Source of the DNA: Neomoorella thermoacetica
Lineage (GTDB): Bacteria; Bacillota; DSM-521; Neomoorellales; Neomoorellaceae
Reading direction: 5' to 3'
DNA: 64,000 nucleotides
Assembly: GCF_001875325.1 (NCBI RefSeq)
Contig: NZ_MDDC01000001.1
Span: forward strand, 62,001 to 126,000
Positions 17,762 through 26,872 of the stretch are shown here, piece by piece (positions within the stretch are counted from its first letter, which is position 1; each line of letters opens with the position of its first letter). The notes under the pieces were generated by a model. That model had not been told where the DNA came from, did not search any database, and saw nothing but the letters and a program-made list of their open reading frames with translations. The position numbers and the translations under genes are program-made.

Positions 17762-18514
17762 TTGCTACGAGCAAATGGGCGCGGTTTGCGGGAATTGCGC
17801 CCGGTGACCATTGAACGCCATTATCTCAAATATGCCGAGGGTTCGGCCTTAATCACCGTAGGTGACACCCGGGTGATCTGCAGTGCAACGGTGGAAGAAA
17901 AGGTTCCTCCCTTTTTAAAAAACACCGGCAAGGGCTGGATTACGGCGGAGTATTCCCTGCTGCCCCGGTCCACCAAGGAGCGGACCATACGCGAAGTCAC
18001 CCGTGGCAGGCTCACGGGCCGGACCCAGGAGATCCAACGACTAATAGGACGGTCGTTACGCAGCGTGGTCGACATGTCCCTCCTCGGGGAGAGGACCATC
18101 TGGCTGGACTGCGATGTCCTTCAGGCCGACGGCGGTACGCGCACAGCCGCCATTACCGGTAGTTTCGTGGCCCTGGCTGAAGCTTTGGCCGGCCTGGTGG
18201 CGGCCGGGGGAGTGCCAGCCCTGCCCCTTAAGGATTTCCTGGCAGCAGTCAGCGTCGGCCTGGTGGACGACGAGCTTATCCTGGACCTGGATTTCCAGGA
18301 GGACTCCCACGCCGGGGTGGATATGAATGTCGTCATGACTGGTTCCGGCCAGCTGGTGGAGGTCCAGGGAACGGCCGAAGGCCGGCCCTTTACCCGGGAA
18401 CAGCTCATAGCCATGCTGGATCTGGCCGGGGAAGGTATAGAGAACCTGATTGCCATCCAAAAGCAGGTTCTTGGTGATATTGCCAGCCGGGTGGGGACAG
18501 GCAATGATAAATAA
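17762..18514 (+). CDS. rph: Ribonuclease PH
   Basis: Phosphorolytic 3'-5' exoribonuclease that trims tRNA 3' ends. The 250-residue protein shows family features: [20 protein letters not shown] at the N-terminus, [13 protein letters not shown], the phosphate-binding [15 protein letters not shown] and the core [21 protein letters not shown] start at 17762 follows GGAGG. Its last bases overlap the start of rdgB, so the two are translationally coupled, as in many Firmicutes. Confidence 0.95.
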   Translation: MLRANGRGLRELRPVTIERHYLKYAEGSALITVGDTRVICSATVEEKVPPFLKNTGKGWITAEYSLLPRSTKERTIREVTRGRLTGRTQEIQRLIGRSLRSVVDMSLLGERTIWLDCDVLQADGGTRTAAITGSFVALAEALAGLVAAGGVPALPLKDFLAAVSVGLVDDELILDLDFQEDSHAGVDMNVVMTGSGQLVEVQGTAEGRPFTREQLIAMLDLAGEGIENLIAIQKQVLGDIASRVGTGNDK

Positions 18515-19109
18515 ACTGGTTGTAGCTACCAAAAATGCGGGTAAAGCCAGGGAGTTCCGGGAGCTTTTGCAGGACCTGGGGGTGGAAATCGAGACCTTGC
18601 TCGATTTCCCCGGGTTCAACCTGCCGCCAGAGACAGGCAGCACCTTTGTCGACAATGCCCTTTTCAAAGCCCGGCTGACAGCCAGCATGACTGGCTTACC
18701 GGCCCTGGGCGACGATTCTGGCCTGGAAGTTGACTTTTTAGAGGGTGCGCCGGGAGTTTATTCGGCCCGTTTTGCCGGTGAACCCACCGATGACCGGCGC
18801 AACAACGCCAAATTACTCCAACTCATGGAGGGAGTGCCCTGGGAGAGAAGGACGGCTCGCTTCCGTTGTGTGCTGGCCCTGGTTACTGAGGATGGCGATA
18901 CCCACCTGGCAGAGGGCACCCTGGAAGGGCTGATTGCAACGGAACCCCGGGGCCACCAGGGATTCGGCTATGACCCCCTGTTTTACTTGCCAGAGTATGA
19001 CCTGACCCTGGCCGAGCTGGGGGGTGAGGTTAAAAATAAATTGAGCCATCGTGCCCGGGCTGTAAAGAAGATGTGGCCCATCTTGAGGCGGCTCTGGCCG
19101 GCAAAATAG
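18504..19109 (+). CDS. rdgB: RdgB/HAM1 non-canonical purine NTP pyrophosphatase
   Basis: Hydrolyses dITP, ITP and XTP to monophosphates, cleaning the nucleotide pool. The 201-residue protein has the substrate motif [13 protein letters not shown] at its start, [21 protein letters not shown] in the middle and [14 protein letters not shown] near residue 150. ATG at 18504 lies inside the end of rph; the earlier in-frame start is deep within rph and rejected. Confidence 0.94.
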   Translation: MINKLVVATKNAGKAREFRELLQDLGVEIETLLDFPGFNLPPETGSTFVDNALFKARLTASMTGLPALGDDSGLEVDFLEGAPGVYSARFAGEPTDDRRNNAKLLQLMEGVPWERRTARFRCVLALVTEDGDTHLAEGTLEGLIATEPRGHQGFGYDPLFYLPEYDLTLAELGGEVKNKLSHRARAVKKMWPILRRLWPAK

Positions 19110-19117
19110 CCTCCATG

Positions 19118-19161
19118 CCGGCCTGCCGCCGGCAAAAAGGGGCTTGCCAGGGGCAGGCCGG
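19118..19161 (+). terminator. Inverted repeat after rdgB
   Basis: CCGGCCTGCC and GGCAGGCCGG form 10 perfect base pairs around a loop that itself contains GCC/GGC pairs. There is no T run after it (TCAATTATAATAAAT), so terminator function is uncertain. Confidence 0.35.
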
Positions 19162-19211
19162 TCAATTATAATAAATAATGCTCTTTTCGTGGTGGTCAGC
19201 AAAAATTATTT

Positions 19212-19240
19212 TTGACGGGGAAGCGTTTTTGTGGTAAAAT
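19212..19240 (+). promoter_or_regulatory. Promoter of the six-gene tRNA operon
   Basis: TTGACG, 17-base spacer, TAAAAT, located 11 bases before the first tRNA. Confidence 0.75.
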
Positions 19241-19251
19241 GAGATTTGCTT

Positions 19252-19325
<74 letters not shown>

Positions 19326-19330
19326 AATAA

Positions 19331-19407
19331 GCGCCTGTAGCTCAGCTGGATAGAGCAGCGGCCTTCTAAGCCGCGGGCCGCAGGTTCGAATCCTGCCAGG
19401 CGCGCCA
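19331..19407 (+). tRNA. tRNA-Arg (TCT)
   Basis: Acceptor GCGCCTG pairs with CAGGCGC, CCA encoded; anticodon loop CTTCTAA gives TCT, reading AGA and AGG. Confidence 0.97.
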
Positions 19408-19419
19408 GAAAAAGACATG

Positions 19420-19496
19420 GTGGGTGTAGCTCAGTTGGTTAGAGCACCAGGTTGTGGCCCTGGGGGTCGTGGGTTCGAGTCCCATCTCCCACCCCA
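19420..19496 (+). tRNA. tRNA-His (GTG)
   Basis: Anticodon loop TTGTGGC gives GTG. The G at 19419 fits the extra G at position -1 that identifies tRNA-His and faces discriminator C. The acceptor GTGGGTG / CTCCCAC has one T-T mismatch at the sixth pair. CCA is encoded. Confidence 0.95.
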
Positions 19497-19508
19497 TTTT
19501 ATTTATAT

Positions 19509-19584
19509 TGGGGCGTAGCCAAGCGGTAAGGCAACGGACTTTGGATCCGTCATTCCGCTGGTTCGAATCCAGCCGCCCCAGCCA
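19509..19584 (+). tRNA. tRNA-Gln (TTG)
   Basis: Acceptor TGGGGCG pairs with CGCCCCA; anticodon loop CTTTGGA gives TTG; CCA encoded. Confidence 0.96.
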
Positions 19585-19591
19585 ATAGCGT

Positions 19592-19667
19592 GAGCCATTA
19601 GCTCAGCAGGTAGAGCACCTGACTTTTAATCAGGGTGTCCGGGGTTCGACTCCCCGATGGCTCACCA
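19592..19667 (+). tRNA. tRNA-Lys (TTT)
   Basis: Acceptor GAGCCAT pairs with ATGGCTC; anticodon loop CTTTTAA gives TTT; discriminator A and CCA encoded. Confidence 0.97.
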
Positions 19668-19674
19668 TTTTTTT

Positions 19675-19759
19675 GCGGGCGTGGCGGAATGGCAGACGCG
19701 CCAGACTTAGGATCTGGTGGGGTTAACCCGTGGAGGTTCAAGTCCTCTCGCCCGCACCA
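19675..19759 (+). tRNA. tRNA-Leu (TAG)
   Basis: 85 bases with a long variable arm (TGGGGTTAACCCGT), as in class II tRNAs. Acceptor GCGGGCG pairs with CGCCCGC; anticodon TAG in CTTAGGA; CCA encoded. Confidence 0.96.
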
Positions 19760-19780
19760 AATATAGATATTTCAAGGTTT

Positions 19781-19808
19781 TCCGGGTTTGAAACCCGGAT
19801 TTTTTTTG
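19781..19808 (+). terminator. Terminator of the tRNA operon
   Basis: TCCGGGTTT and AAACCCGGA form a 9-bp hairpin followed by a run of T. From here to the CBS-GGDEF gene (19809-20025) no gene is seen. Confidence 0.92.
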
Positions 19809-20025
19809 TCGTATCACTGGAAAGGGAAAAGGAGGGGGTCGCTGAAAAGAATCGGCCGGCAGCGAAGAGCGGAACGCGGCTATGGAAAAAACGCCGCTTT
19901 CGGCTGGCAAGCTGACCACCCGGTGCAAGAATTGCAGCCGACTGTCGCACGGTTTAAATTATAGAATTTTTAGCCGAATTCGGCTAACTGCCGCATTTTT
20001 CATGAAGGGAGGGACATGGTAGGCG

Positions 20026-20898
20026 CTACATGCATGCTGTTTCTTTAAACTCAACGGCCTCAACTACTACTACCGGTTTTTTCAGTCTTTTGGCTTTGGT
20101 TGAAGCCAGGCTGGCCATATTGACCAGGTTCTTGACGATATAGCTGCTGTCTTTACCACATTCGCGTATTTTTGAGCGACGGCCTCCGGCTACGCCAGCA
20201 GAAATGGTGACCTTTATTTTACCGGGCCAATTTTCGTTGGCGAAGGCCGTGACAATTTGCCGGGCTAATTTTTCTGCTGCGACCAGGGACCTGGTGGTAA
20301 CAATAGCAAATTCATCGCCGGCATAGCGGCACAAGGTATCCTCATTCATGTTAATTAAATTATTTAAGATTATGGTGGCCTGGCGCAGGACATTGTCACC
20401 ATAAATATGGCCGTATTCTTTATTAATACCTCCGAAGTTATCCAAATCCAGAAAGATTATTGCTATCTCCTGCCCTCGTCTTAATAACTCCAGGGCTTTT
20501 TCGTAAAAGATTTCGGCTTTGTTTAATCCCGTGAGGCTATCGGTATATTTGCCCAATTCCAACATGATCTGGGCGTAGGTGATTATACCAATAATGTTGT
20601 TTTCCGAGGTAACTACCAGACGCTCAATCTTATTCTTGACCATTAATTTTTGTGCTTCTGTAAGGGGAGCTGTTGGTGATATGGTGATCACTTTTCTCGT
20701 CATGGCATCGGCAACCAGCCGGTTTGGGTGAAACCTCCTGACATCCCTGGAAGTGATAATGCCTACCAGTTTTCCCTCTTCTACTACCGGGAGACTGCCT
20801 ATACCATAGCGTTCCATAATAGCGGCTGCCCGGCCGACGCTTGCTAACGGGTCAATGGTATAAAGCTTCTCGCTTATAAGGCTTTTTACCGTGGGCAC
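20026..20898 (-). CDS. CBS-pair plus GGDEF diguanylate-cyclase-like protein
   Basis: A 290-residue soluble protein. Residues about 1-115 hold two CBS domains (LASVGRAAAIMERYGIGSLPV; VADAMTRKVITISPTAPLTE), which usually bind adenine nucleotides. Residues about 135-280 hold a GGDEF domain: DSLTGLNKAEIFYEKA, FLDLDNFGGINKEYGH, and the active-site loop CRYAGDEFAIV. The signature is AGDEF where GGDEF is usual; such proteins may be active or act as receptors. GTG at 20898 overlaps the TAG of the upstream gene (TAGTG), so the two are coupled. A nucleotide-sensing c-di-GMP synthase is the likely role. Confidence 0.85.
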   Translation of the reverse strand: MPTVKSLISEKLYTIDPLASVGRAAAIMERYGIGSLPVVEEGKLVGIITSRDVRRFHPNRLVADAMTRKVITISPTAPLTEAQKLMVKNKIERLVVTSENNIIGIITYAQIMLELGKYTDSLTGLNKAEIFYEKALELLRRGQEIAIIFLDLDNFGGINKEYGHIYGDNVLRQATIILNNLINMNEDTLCRYAGDEFAIVTTRSLVAAEKLARQIVTAFANENWPGKIKVTISAGVAGGRRSKIRECGKDSSYIVKNLVNMASLASTKAKRLKKPVVVVEAVEFKETACM

Positions 20899-21176
20899 TA
20901 CAAATCCACCGTCCTGCTGACCTGGATGGTAATATTTATCTGGGCCTTAAGCACCATTTTATCGTCGGCGATGCGGTTACTTTCTTCGATTACCACTGGG
21001 AGAAGCTTTTCTTTAGGGAGAAGCCTTAATAAAGATTTTTTTACTACCACCGCTTCGAAAGTCTCATGGTTTAGGCGTACTATCTCATATTGTTCCGGCG
21101 AAACTGCATCAACCATACGCCTTACGGCTTCGGGACCGATAGGGGCTCTTTTACCGACAAGCAAGATGTCCTGCAT
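20898..21176 (-). CDS. Unknown small protein coupled to the CBS-GGDEF gene; N-terminus probably frameshifted
   Basis: This 92-residue protein (starting MQDILLVGKRAPIG) is not recognised. It has no ribosome site before the ATG at 21176. In contrast, an ATG at 21259 with an excellent site (AAAGGAGGACC) starts MAQETSSSREPLRKADVNIK and reads up to the same point, but in another frame. The two frames meet at a run of five C on the coding strand (21177-21181); one more C would give a single 120-residue protein. The protein is rich in charged residues and short strands, and is likely cytoplasmic. Coupling to the CBS-GGDEF gene suggests they act together. Confidence 0.5.
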   Translation of the reverse strand: MQDILLVGKRAPIGPEAVRRMVDAVSPEQYEIVRLNHETFEAVVVKKSLLRLLPKEKLLPVVIEESNRIADDKMVLKAQINITIQVSRTVDL

Positions 21177-21256
21177 GGGGGAATTTCAAATTCAGATAAT
21201 TTTATGTTTACATCGGCTTTACGTAGCGGTTCTCGCGAGGAGGAAGTTTCCTGGGC

Positions 21257-21305
21257 CATAAAAAGCGGTCCTCCTTTCTTGTCTAAACACACATCTTCTA
21301 TTATA
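21257..21305 (-). promoter_or_regulatory. Promoter -10 and strong ribosome site of the CBS-GGDEF operon
   Basis: On the minus strand TATAAT (21300-21305) is followed about 25 bases later by AAAGGAGGACC and an ATG at 21259. No good -35 is visible 17 bases upstream. Confidence 0.45.
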
Positions 21306-21854
21306 CCCTTTTTTACTAAATTTGCCCATGGGGTTTGATATTAATTTTATGAAGGTATTCACCCTGATGGTTAAAAAATAGTTAAAAATGGCGATAAATA
21401 TTTTTGTTAAAAGCGCTACTAAGGCAAACCTGACCGAAAGGCGGGGGTGCAGGCCACGGTCCTGGAGCCTTAACAAGCTTATGCCCGCCCGGGTAATAGT
21501 AACAGTGACCATGGGGGCCGGCAAGTACAAAATTAATTTAATTTTAAAGGTGGCTTAATACATTTATAACGACTGCGTGCTATCATAAACCTTGAGCAAA
21601 GCCCTCTGACCTCCTTTAAAATATACCCTACCACACCCGGAGAGATCCGGGATTTTTTTACAGGGTCAGATATACACATTGGCTTAGTTGGTGAGATTAC
21701 TGAGGATACGGCGGCACTGGTAGAGGAGCAAGCAGGTATCGAGCGGCCGGGCGGCCCGGGAGTATTTTGCCATTATAGCGACGGCGGCAGGGGATACACT
21801 GGCAGGAAAATGGCCGCCAGTGTGGAATAGAATCTCTCTAGCAAAAGGTTAATA
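21306..21854 (+). other. Mostly non-coding gap with a terminator and two coding-like scraps
   Basis: A possible 56-codon frame (21388-21558) has no ribosome site and is not recognised. A hairpin CCCGGA-GAGA-TCCGGG with seven T (21636-21659) is a plus-strand terminator with no clear gene before it. From about 21660 to the TAG at 21828 a plus-strand frame without a start codon reads like protein (LVGEITEDTAALVEEQAGIE and so on); it may be the end of a lost gene. No promoter for crcB is clear. Confidence 0.35.
21636..21659 (+). terminator. Orphan terminator upstream of the fluoride riboswitch
   Basis: CCCGGA, loop GAGA, TCCGGG, then A and seven T. Confidence 0.7.
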
Positions 21855-21907
21855 CCCAAAGGATGGGGTTCCCTTTAAATCTGCGCTGGTGCAGTGATGA
21901 CCCCTAC
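21855..21907 (+). ncRNA. Fluoride riboswitch (crcB motif)
   Basis: The element has AAAGG-ATGGGGTTC-CCTTT, then the short stem CTGC...GCAG and the conserved TGATGACCCCTAC. The loop GGGG can pair with the later CCCC to make the pseudoknot of crcB-motif RNAs. The final CCCCTAC is also the left arm of a terminator (21901-21948), so fluoride binding would let transcription continue into the two crcB genes downstream. Confidence 0.9.
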
Positions 21908-21948
21908 GCGGGGGGGTAAAGTTTCCCCGGGGTAGGGGTTTATTTTTT
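21901..21948 (+). terminator. Expression-platform terminator of the fluoride riboswitch
   Basis: CCCCTAC...GTAGGGG with G/C-rich inner pairs, followed by TTTATTTTTT. Its left arm is shared with the aptamer, which is the switch. Confidence 0.85.
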
Positions 21949-21976
21949 GCCGCCATGGAGGAATGATATATTCACT

Positions 21977-22399
21977 ATGCTCTACCTTTACCTTGCCGTA
22001 GGAGGATTTTGTGGCGCTGTCGGCCGTTATTTCCTGGCTAGTTTTATCAACCGTCTCTGGCCTGGTTCCTTTCCCCTGGCTACCTGGATTATTAACCTGG
22101 GCGGTTGCCTGGCCATGGGCTTTATCCTGACCTATACCCTGGAACGACTGGTCATGGGCCCGGAATTGCGCCTGGGGATTACTACAGGGATGCTCGGTGC
22201 CTTCACCACCTTTTCCACCTTCAGTGTGGAAACCCTCCACCTGCTCCAGGGAGAAAAAATTCCCCTGGCCCTCCTTTACCTCTTCGCTTCCCTGGCCGGG
22301 GGACTTATCTGTATGCAAACCGGTATTTTTTTAGCGCGCCTGCCCTTATCTTCAAAAGCATTGAGTAGTATAATAACCAGGGAGGATGGGGAGGAGTAA
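21977..22399 (+). CDS. crcB: Fluoride channel CrcB/Fluc, first copy
   Basis: Small four-helix fluoride channel subunit (about 140 residues). Family features: GGFCGAVGRYFLA, the WIINLGGCLAMGF helix, and the signature GMLGAFTTFSTFSVET. ATG at 21977 is taken from family alignment; GGAGG lies 15 bases upstream, longer than usual. It is under the fluoride riboswitch. The ATG of the second copy overlaps its stop (TAATG). Pairs of Fluc genes usually make heterodimers. Confidence 0.93.
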   Translation: MLYLYLAVGGFCGAVGRYFLASFINRLWPGSFPLATWIINLGGCLAMGFILTYTLERLVMGPELRLGITTGMLGAFTTFSTFSVETLHLLQGEKIPLALLYLFASLAGGLICMQTGIFLARLPLSSKALSSIITREDGEE

Positions 22400-22767
22400 T
22401 GGCCTGGCTCTATGTAGGCTGTGGCGGGATTGCCGGGACCCTGGCCCGTTTCCTGCTAAGTCGCTGGCTGGGAAATCGAGTCCGTGGTACCTGGCCCCTG
22501 GGTACCCTGTTCGTCAACTTAAGCGGAGCCTTTCTGCTAGGCCTGCTCCTGGCCCTGCCCCAGGGAAGGTTACCGGCTGACATCGCCCTGGCCTTGGGGA
22601 CAGGGTTTGTGGGAGCGTATACTACCTTTTCAACCTTCACCTATGAAACCGTCACCATGATTGGCGATGGCGAGGGTAAACGGGCCCTGGCCTACAGCCT
22701 GGGGAGCATCCTGGGAGGCTTGCTCCTGGCCTGGCTTGGCTGGCTGGCGGCAGGGAGTTTATTTTAG
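22399..22767 (+). CDS. crcB: Fluoride channel CrcB/Fluc, second copy
   Basis: A 122-residue Fluc subunit with GCGGIAGTLARFLLSRWLG, the asparagine-containing helix LFVNLSGAFLLG and GFVGAYTTFSTFTYET. Its start overlaps the first copy's stop by one base, implying coupled translation and one-to-one amounts. The two copies differ clearly in sequence, so they are probably partners in a dual-topology heterodimer. Confidence 0.93.
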   Translation: MAWLYVGCGGIAGTLARFLLSRWLGNRVRGTWPLGTLFVNLSGAFLLGLLLALPQGRLPADIALALGTGFVGAYTTFSTFTYETVTMIGDGEGKRALAYSLGSILGGLLLAWLGWLAAGSLF

Positions 22768-22776
22768 GCTGGAGGG

Positions 22777-23154
22777 ATGGGTATGACCGGCACGAGGGCC
22801 AAGCGTTTGACGGTTTATCTGGGCGAGGGTATGAAGTGGCAGGGTATGGCCCTTTACCATGCTCTGGTTCTCGAATTAAAGGCCGCCGGCCTGGCCGGGG
22901 TTACTGTAGTCCGTGGTATCGAGGGATATGGCAAGCGTAAGCAGCTGTATGCCTCGCGCCTCCTGGAGCTATCCGCCGATCTGCCGGTTCTTGTTGAGGC
23001 AGTAGACAGCCCCGAAAAGATAAACGCCGTGTTGCCCCGGGTCCGGGAGATGGTCCAGCAGGGCTTGATTACCCTGGCGGATGTGGAAATCATCTCCTCT
23101 GCCGGAACTGCCAGCAACAAGGAAAATAGCCCCGGCCCGGGGAGGAGAGCTTGA
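22777..23154 (+). CDS. DUF190 (PII-like) protein of the fluoride operon
   Basis: A 125-residue DUF190 protein, structurally like PII (GlnB). Visible: RLTVYLGEGMKWQGMALYHALV and VTVVRGIEGYGKRKQLYASRLLELSADLPVLVEAVD. It follows crcB by 9 bases, with GGAGGG before the ATG at 22777. DUF190 genes often accompany crcB; a regulatory or ligand-binding role in fluoride export is inferred, with no mechanism known to me. The C-terminal tail (NKENSPGPGRRA) is probably disordered. Confidence 0.85.
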   Translation: MGMTGTRAKRLTVYLGEGMKWQGMALYHALVLELKAAGLAGVTVVRGIEGYGKRKQLYASRLLELSADLPVLVEAVDSPEKINAVLPRVREMVQQGLITLADVEIISSAGTASNKENSPGPGRRA

Positions 23155-23215
23155 CAGGGCCAGGGGTTTTTGCTAATATATCGCTACGGAAAGCCGTGAT
23201 GGTACCGAATAACGG

Positions 23216-23290
23216 GCGGAAGTAGCTCAGTGGTAGAGCATCGCCTTGCCAAGGCGAGGGCCGCGGGTTCAAATCCCGTCTTCCGCTCCA
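23216..23290 (+). tRNA. tRNA-Gly (GCC)
   Basis: Acceptor GCGGAAG pairs with CTTCCGC; anticodon loop TTGCCAA gives GCC; CCA encoded. It is the second tRNA-Gly in the window, after the TCC one. Confidence 0.97.
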
Positions 23291-23304
23291 TATTTTTGCT
23301 TATT

Positions 23305-23340
23305 AGTACCTCGGACCTGACCCGTCCGAGGTACTCTTTC
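23305..23340 (+). terminator. Terminator after tRNA-Gly
   Basis: AGTACCTCGGAC and GTCCGAGGTACT, a perfect 12-bp stem with a 7-base loop; the T tail (CTTTC) is weak. Confidence 0.7.
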
Positions 23341-23475
23341 ACAGGCTATTTTTTATTATTTTAGCAGGAAAAGCTTCAGGCACGGCGAAATAAATCCTGA
23401 AGGTATTTTTAGACAAACGGATGGTCATAATGAATGGCGTCCAGTAGTCGGGAGTAGGGAGGAGCAAATAAGTAG

Positions 23476-24816
23476 ATGAAGGCTGCCGTAGAAAAACTGG
23501 ATAAAAACCAGGTACTCCTGGAAGTAGAAGTTGAAGCCCCCAGAGTCCAGAAGGCTATAGACCAGGCGTATCGCCGGCTGGTAAAGCAGGTCAATATTCC
23601 AGGATTCAGGAAGGGCAAAGCCCCTCGCTTTATCCTGGAGCAATATATTGGCAAGGAGCCTATTTATAACGAGGCAGCGGAGATTGTTATTCCTCCGGCT
23701 TATGAAGAAGCTGTGGCCGAACACCAGCTGGAACCCATCGACCGGCCGGAGGTTGAGATAGTTAAAGTAGAAGATGGAGAGCCCCTGGTTTTTAAAGCCA
23801 GGGTGGAGGTTAAACCGGAAGTCCAGCTTGGTCCCTACACCGGCCTGGAGGTGGAACGCCAGGAAGTAGAGGTAACAGAAGCCGATATCGATGCTTACCT
23901 GAAGCGGCTGCAGGAGCGTTATGCCGAGCTGGAGGTAATCGAGGACGAACCGGCAGCAGCCGGTGATATTGTTACCATTGACTTCAAGGGCACCGTGGAC
24001 GGCCAGCCTTACCCGGGAATGGAAGGGAACAACTACCCCCTGGAGCTGGGTTCAGGCACCTTTATAACCGGTTTTGAGGAACAACTGGTTGGTGCCAGGG
24101 TAAATGAAGAACGCACCGTTAATGTCACTTTCCCTTCCGATTACCACGAAAAGGATCTGGCCGGTAAAGAAGCCGTTTTCCAGGTCACCGTGCGGGGGAT
24201 TAAACGTAAGAAACTGGCACCTCTTGATGATGAGTTTGCCAAAGATGTGAGCGAGTGCGAGACTCTGGCGGACCTGCGCCAGGATATCCGCCGGCGCCTG
24301 GAGGAAAGCCAGAAACAGCGAGTTGAAGCCGCAGTACGGCAGGCCGTGGTGGAAAAGGCTGTCGCTGCGGCCACGGTGGAACTCCCGGAAGTTATGGTGG
24401 AACGGCGTATTGATGCCCGGATCCGGGAACTTGAGCGCAACCTGCAGGCCCGGGAGATGACCCTGGAGGAGTTCTTAAAGAACACTGATAAGACTATTGG
24501 TGATTTAGAAAAAGAATTCCGGCCCGGGGCCGAAAGGGACGTAAAAACGGAACTGGTTCTGGAAGCTATTGCCAGAGCTGAAAATATTCAGCCCAGCCAG
24601 GAAGAGATTGATGCCGAAATCGAGAGGATGGCCAGGATTTTCCGGCAAGATCCGGATACTGTACGGAAGAATTTGGGCGACTTGTCCGTCCTGAAATACG
24701 ATATAATGATTAAAAAGACCATAGATTTTCTGGTAGAGCACAGCAAGCCCGTACCGCCCCGGGAACAGGGCGCGGCAGGGGAAACAGCAGAAACAGCGGA
24801 AGCTACGCCGGCTTAA
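23476..24816 (+). CDS. tig: Trigger factor
   Basis: Ribosome-bound chaperone and peptidyl-prolyl isomerase that meets nascent chains. The 446-residue protein has the ribosome-docking signature GFRKGKAPRF (about residue 41), the FKBP-type isomerase domain (about 150-245, DIVTIDFKGTVDGQPYPG and GSGTFITGFEEQLVGA) and the helical chaperone C-domain. The ATG at 23476 is a natural family start. First of the quality-control set tig-clpP-clpX-lonB-lonA. Confidence 0.96.
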   Translation: MKAAVEKLDKNQVLLEVEVEAPRVQKAIDQAYRRLVKQVNIPGFRKGKAPRFILEQYIGKEPIYNEAAEIVIPPAYEEAVAEHQLEPIDRPEVEIVKVEDGEPLVFKARVEVKPEVQLGPYTGLEVERQEVEVTEADIDAYLKRLQERYAELEVIEDEPAAAGDIVTIDFKGTVDGQPYPGMEGNNYPLELGSGTFITGFEEQLVGARVNEERTVNVTFPSDYHEKDLAGKEAVFQVTVRGIKRKKLAPLDDEFAKDVSECETLADLRQDIRRRLEESQKQRVEAAVRQAVVEKAVAAATVELPEVMVERRIDARIRELERNLQAREMTLEEFLKNTDKTIGDLEKEFRPGAERDVKTELVLEAIARAENIQPSQEEIDAEIERMARIFRQDPDTVRKNLGDLSVLKYDIMIKKTIDFLVEHSKPVPPREQGAAGETAETAEATPA

Positions 24817-24857
24817 CTGTGATCTCTGAACGATTTTAACGTGGAGGTGTGTTGGCA

Positions 24858-25457
24858 GTGTCAGTTCTGGTACCAATGGTTGTCGAGCAGACCAGCAGGG
24901 GCGAACGGGCTTATGATATCTATTCCCGCCTGTTGAAGGACAGGATTATTTTCCTGGGGAGTGCCATTGACGATCATGTGGCCAACCTGGTTATCGCCCA
25001 GATGCTTTTTCTGGAGGCCGAGGATCCCGACAAGGATATTCACCTTTATATAAACAGCCCCGGGGGATCGATTTCGGCAGGCATGGCCATCTTTGACACC
25101 ATGCAGTATATCCGGCCCGACGTTTCCACAATCTGCGTCGGCCTGGCGGCCAGTATGGGTGCCTTCCTCCTGGCGGCAGGGGCCAGGGGCAAGCGTTTTG
25201 CCCTCCCCAACAGCGAAATCATGATTCACCAGCCCATGGGTGGTACCCAGGGCCAGGCCGTGGATATCGAGATCCACGCCAAGAGGATTCTGGCCATACG
25301 GGATAACTTGAACCGTATTTTAAGTGAGATAACCGGTAAACCCCTGGAACAGATTGCCAGGGATACCGACCGGGATCACTTTATGACAGCCAGGGAAGCC
25401 CGGGAGTATGGTTTAATCGATGAGGTGATCACCAAGCGCGAGTTGCCCGCTAAATAA
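24858..25457 (+). CDS. clpP: ClpP serine protease subunit
   Basis: Proteolytic chamber that works with ClpX. The 199-residue protein has the catalytic Ser in [14 protein letters not shown], His in MIHQPMGG and Asp in the DTDRDHF region. GTG at 24858 is preferred over GTG 24849 and TTG 24852 because GGAGG (24843-24847) is then well spaced and the protein begins [16 protein letters not shown], the conserved start. Confidence 0.96.
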   Translation: MSVLVPMVVEQTSRGERAYDIYSRLLKDRIIFLGSAIDDHVANLVIAQMLFLEAEDPDKDIHLYINSPGGSISAGMAIFDTMQYIRPDVSTICVGLAASMGAFLLAAGARGKRFALPNSEIMIHQPMGGTQGQAVDIEIHAKRILAIRDNLNRILSEITGKPLEQIARDTDRDHFMTAREAREYGLIDEVITKRELPAK

Positions 25458-25477
25458 GGGACAGCGAGGTGAAGAAA

Positions 25478-26737
<1,260 letters not shown>

Positions 26738-26743
26738 TTAGCA

Positions 26744-26774
26744 AGGGCGGTGGGTATTAACCACCGCCCTTTTA
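26744..26774 (+). terminator. Terminator after clpX
   Basis: AAGGGCGGTGG and CCACCGCCCTT around a small loop, followed by TT and then mixed sequence. It overlaps a spurious upstream extension of lonB. Confidence 0.85.
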
Positions 26775-26872
26775 CGTCCCCCTGGGAACCAGTGGAGGGA
26801 CGCTGGTGGATAAAATTTTCCTTTCCGGATAAAACTTTAGGTGATCCTTTTGTTTCGGAAAGGAGTACCCTT

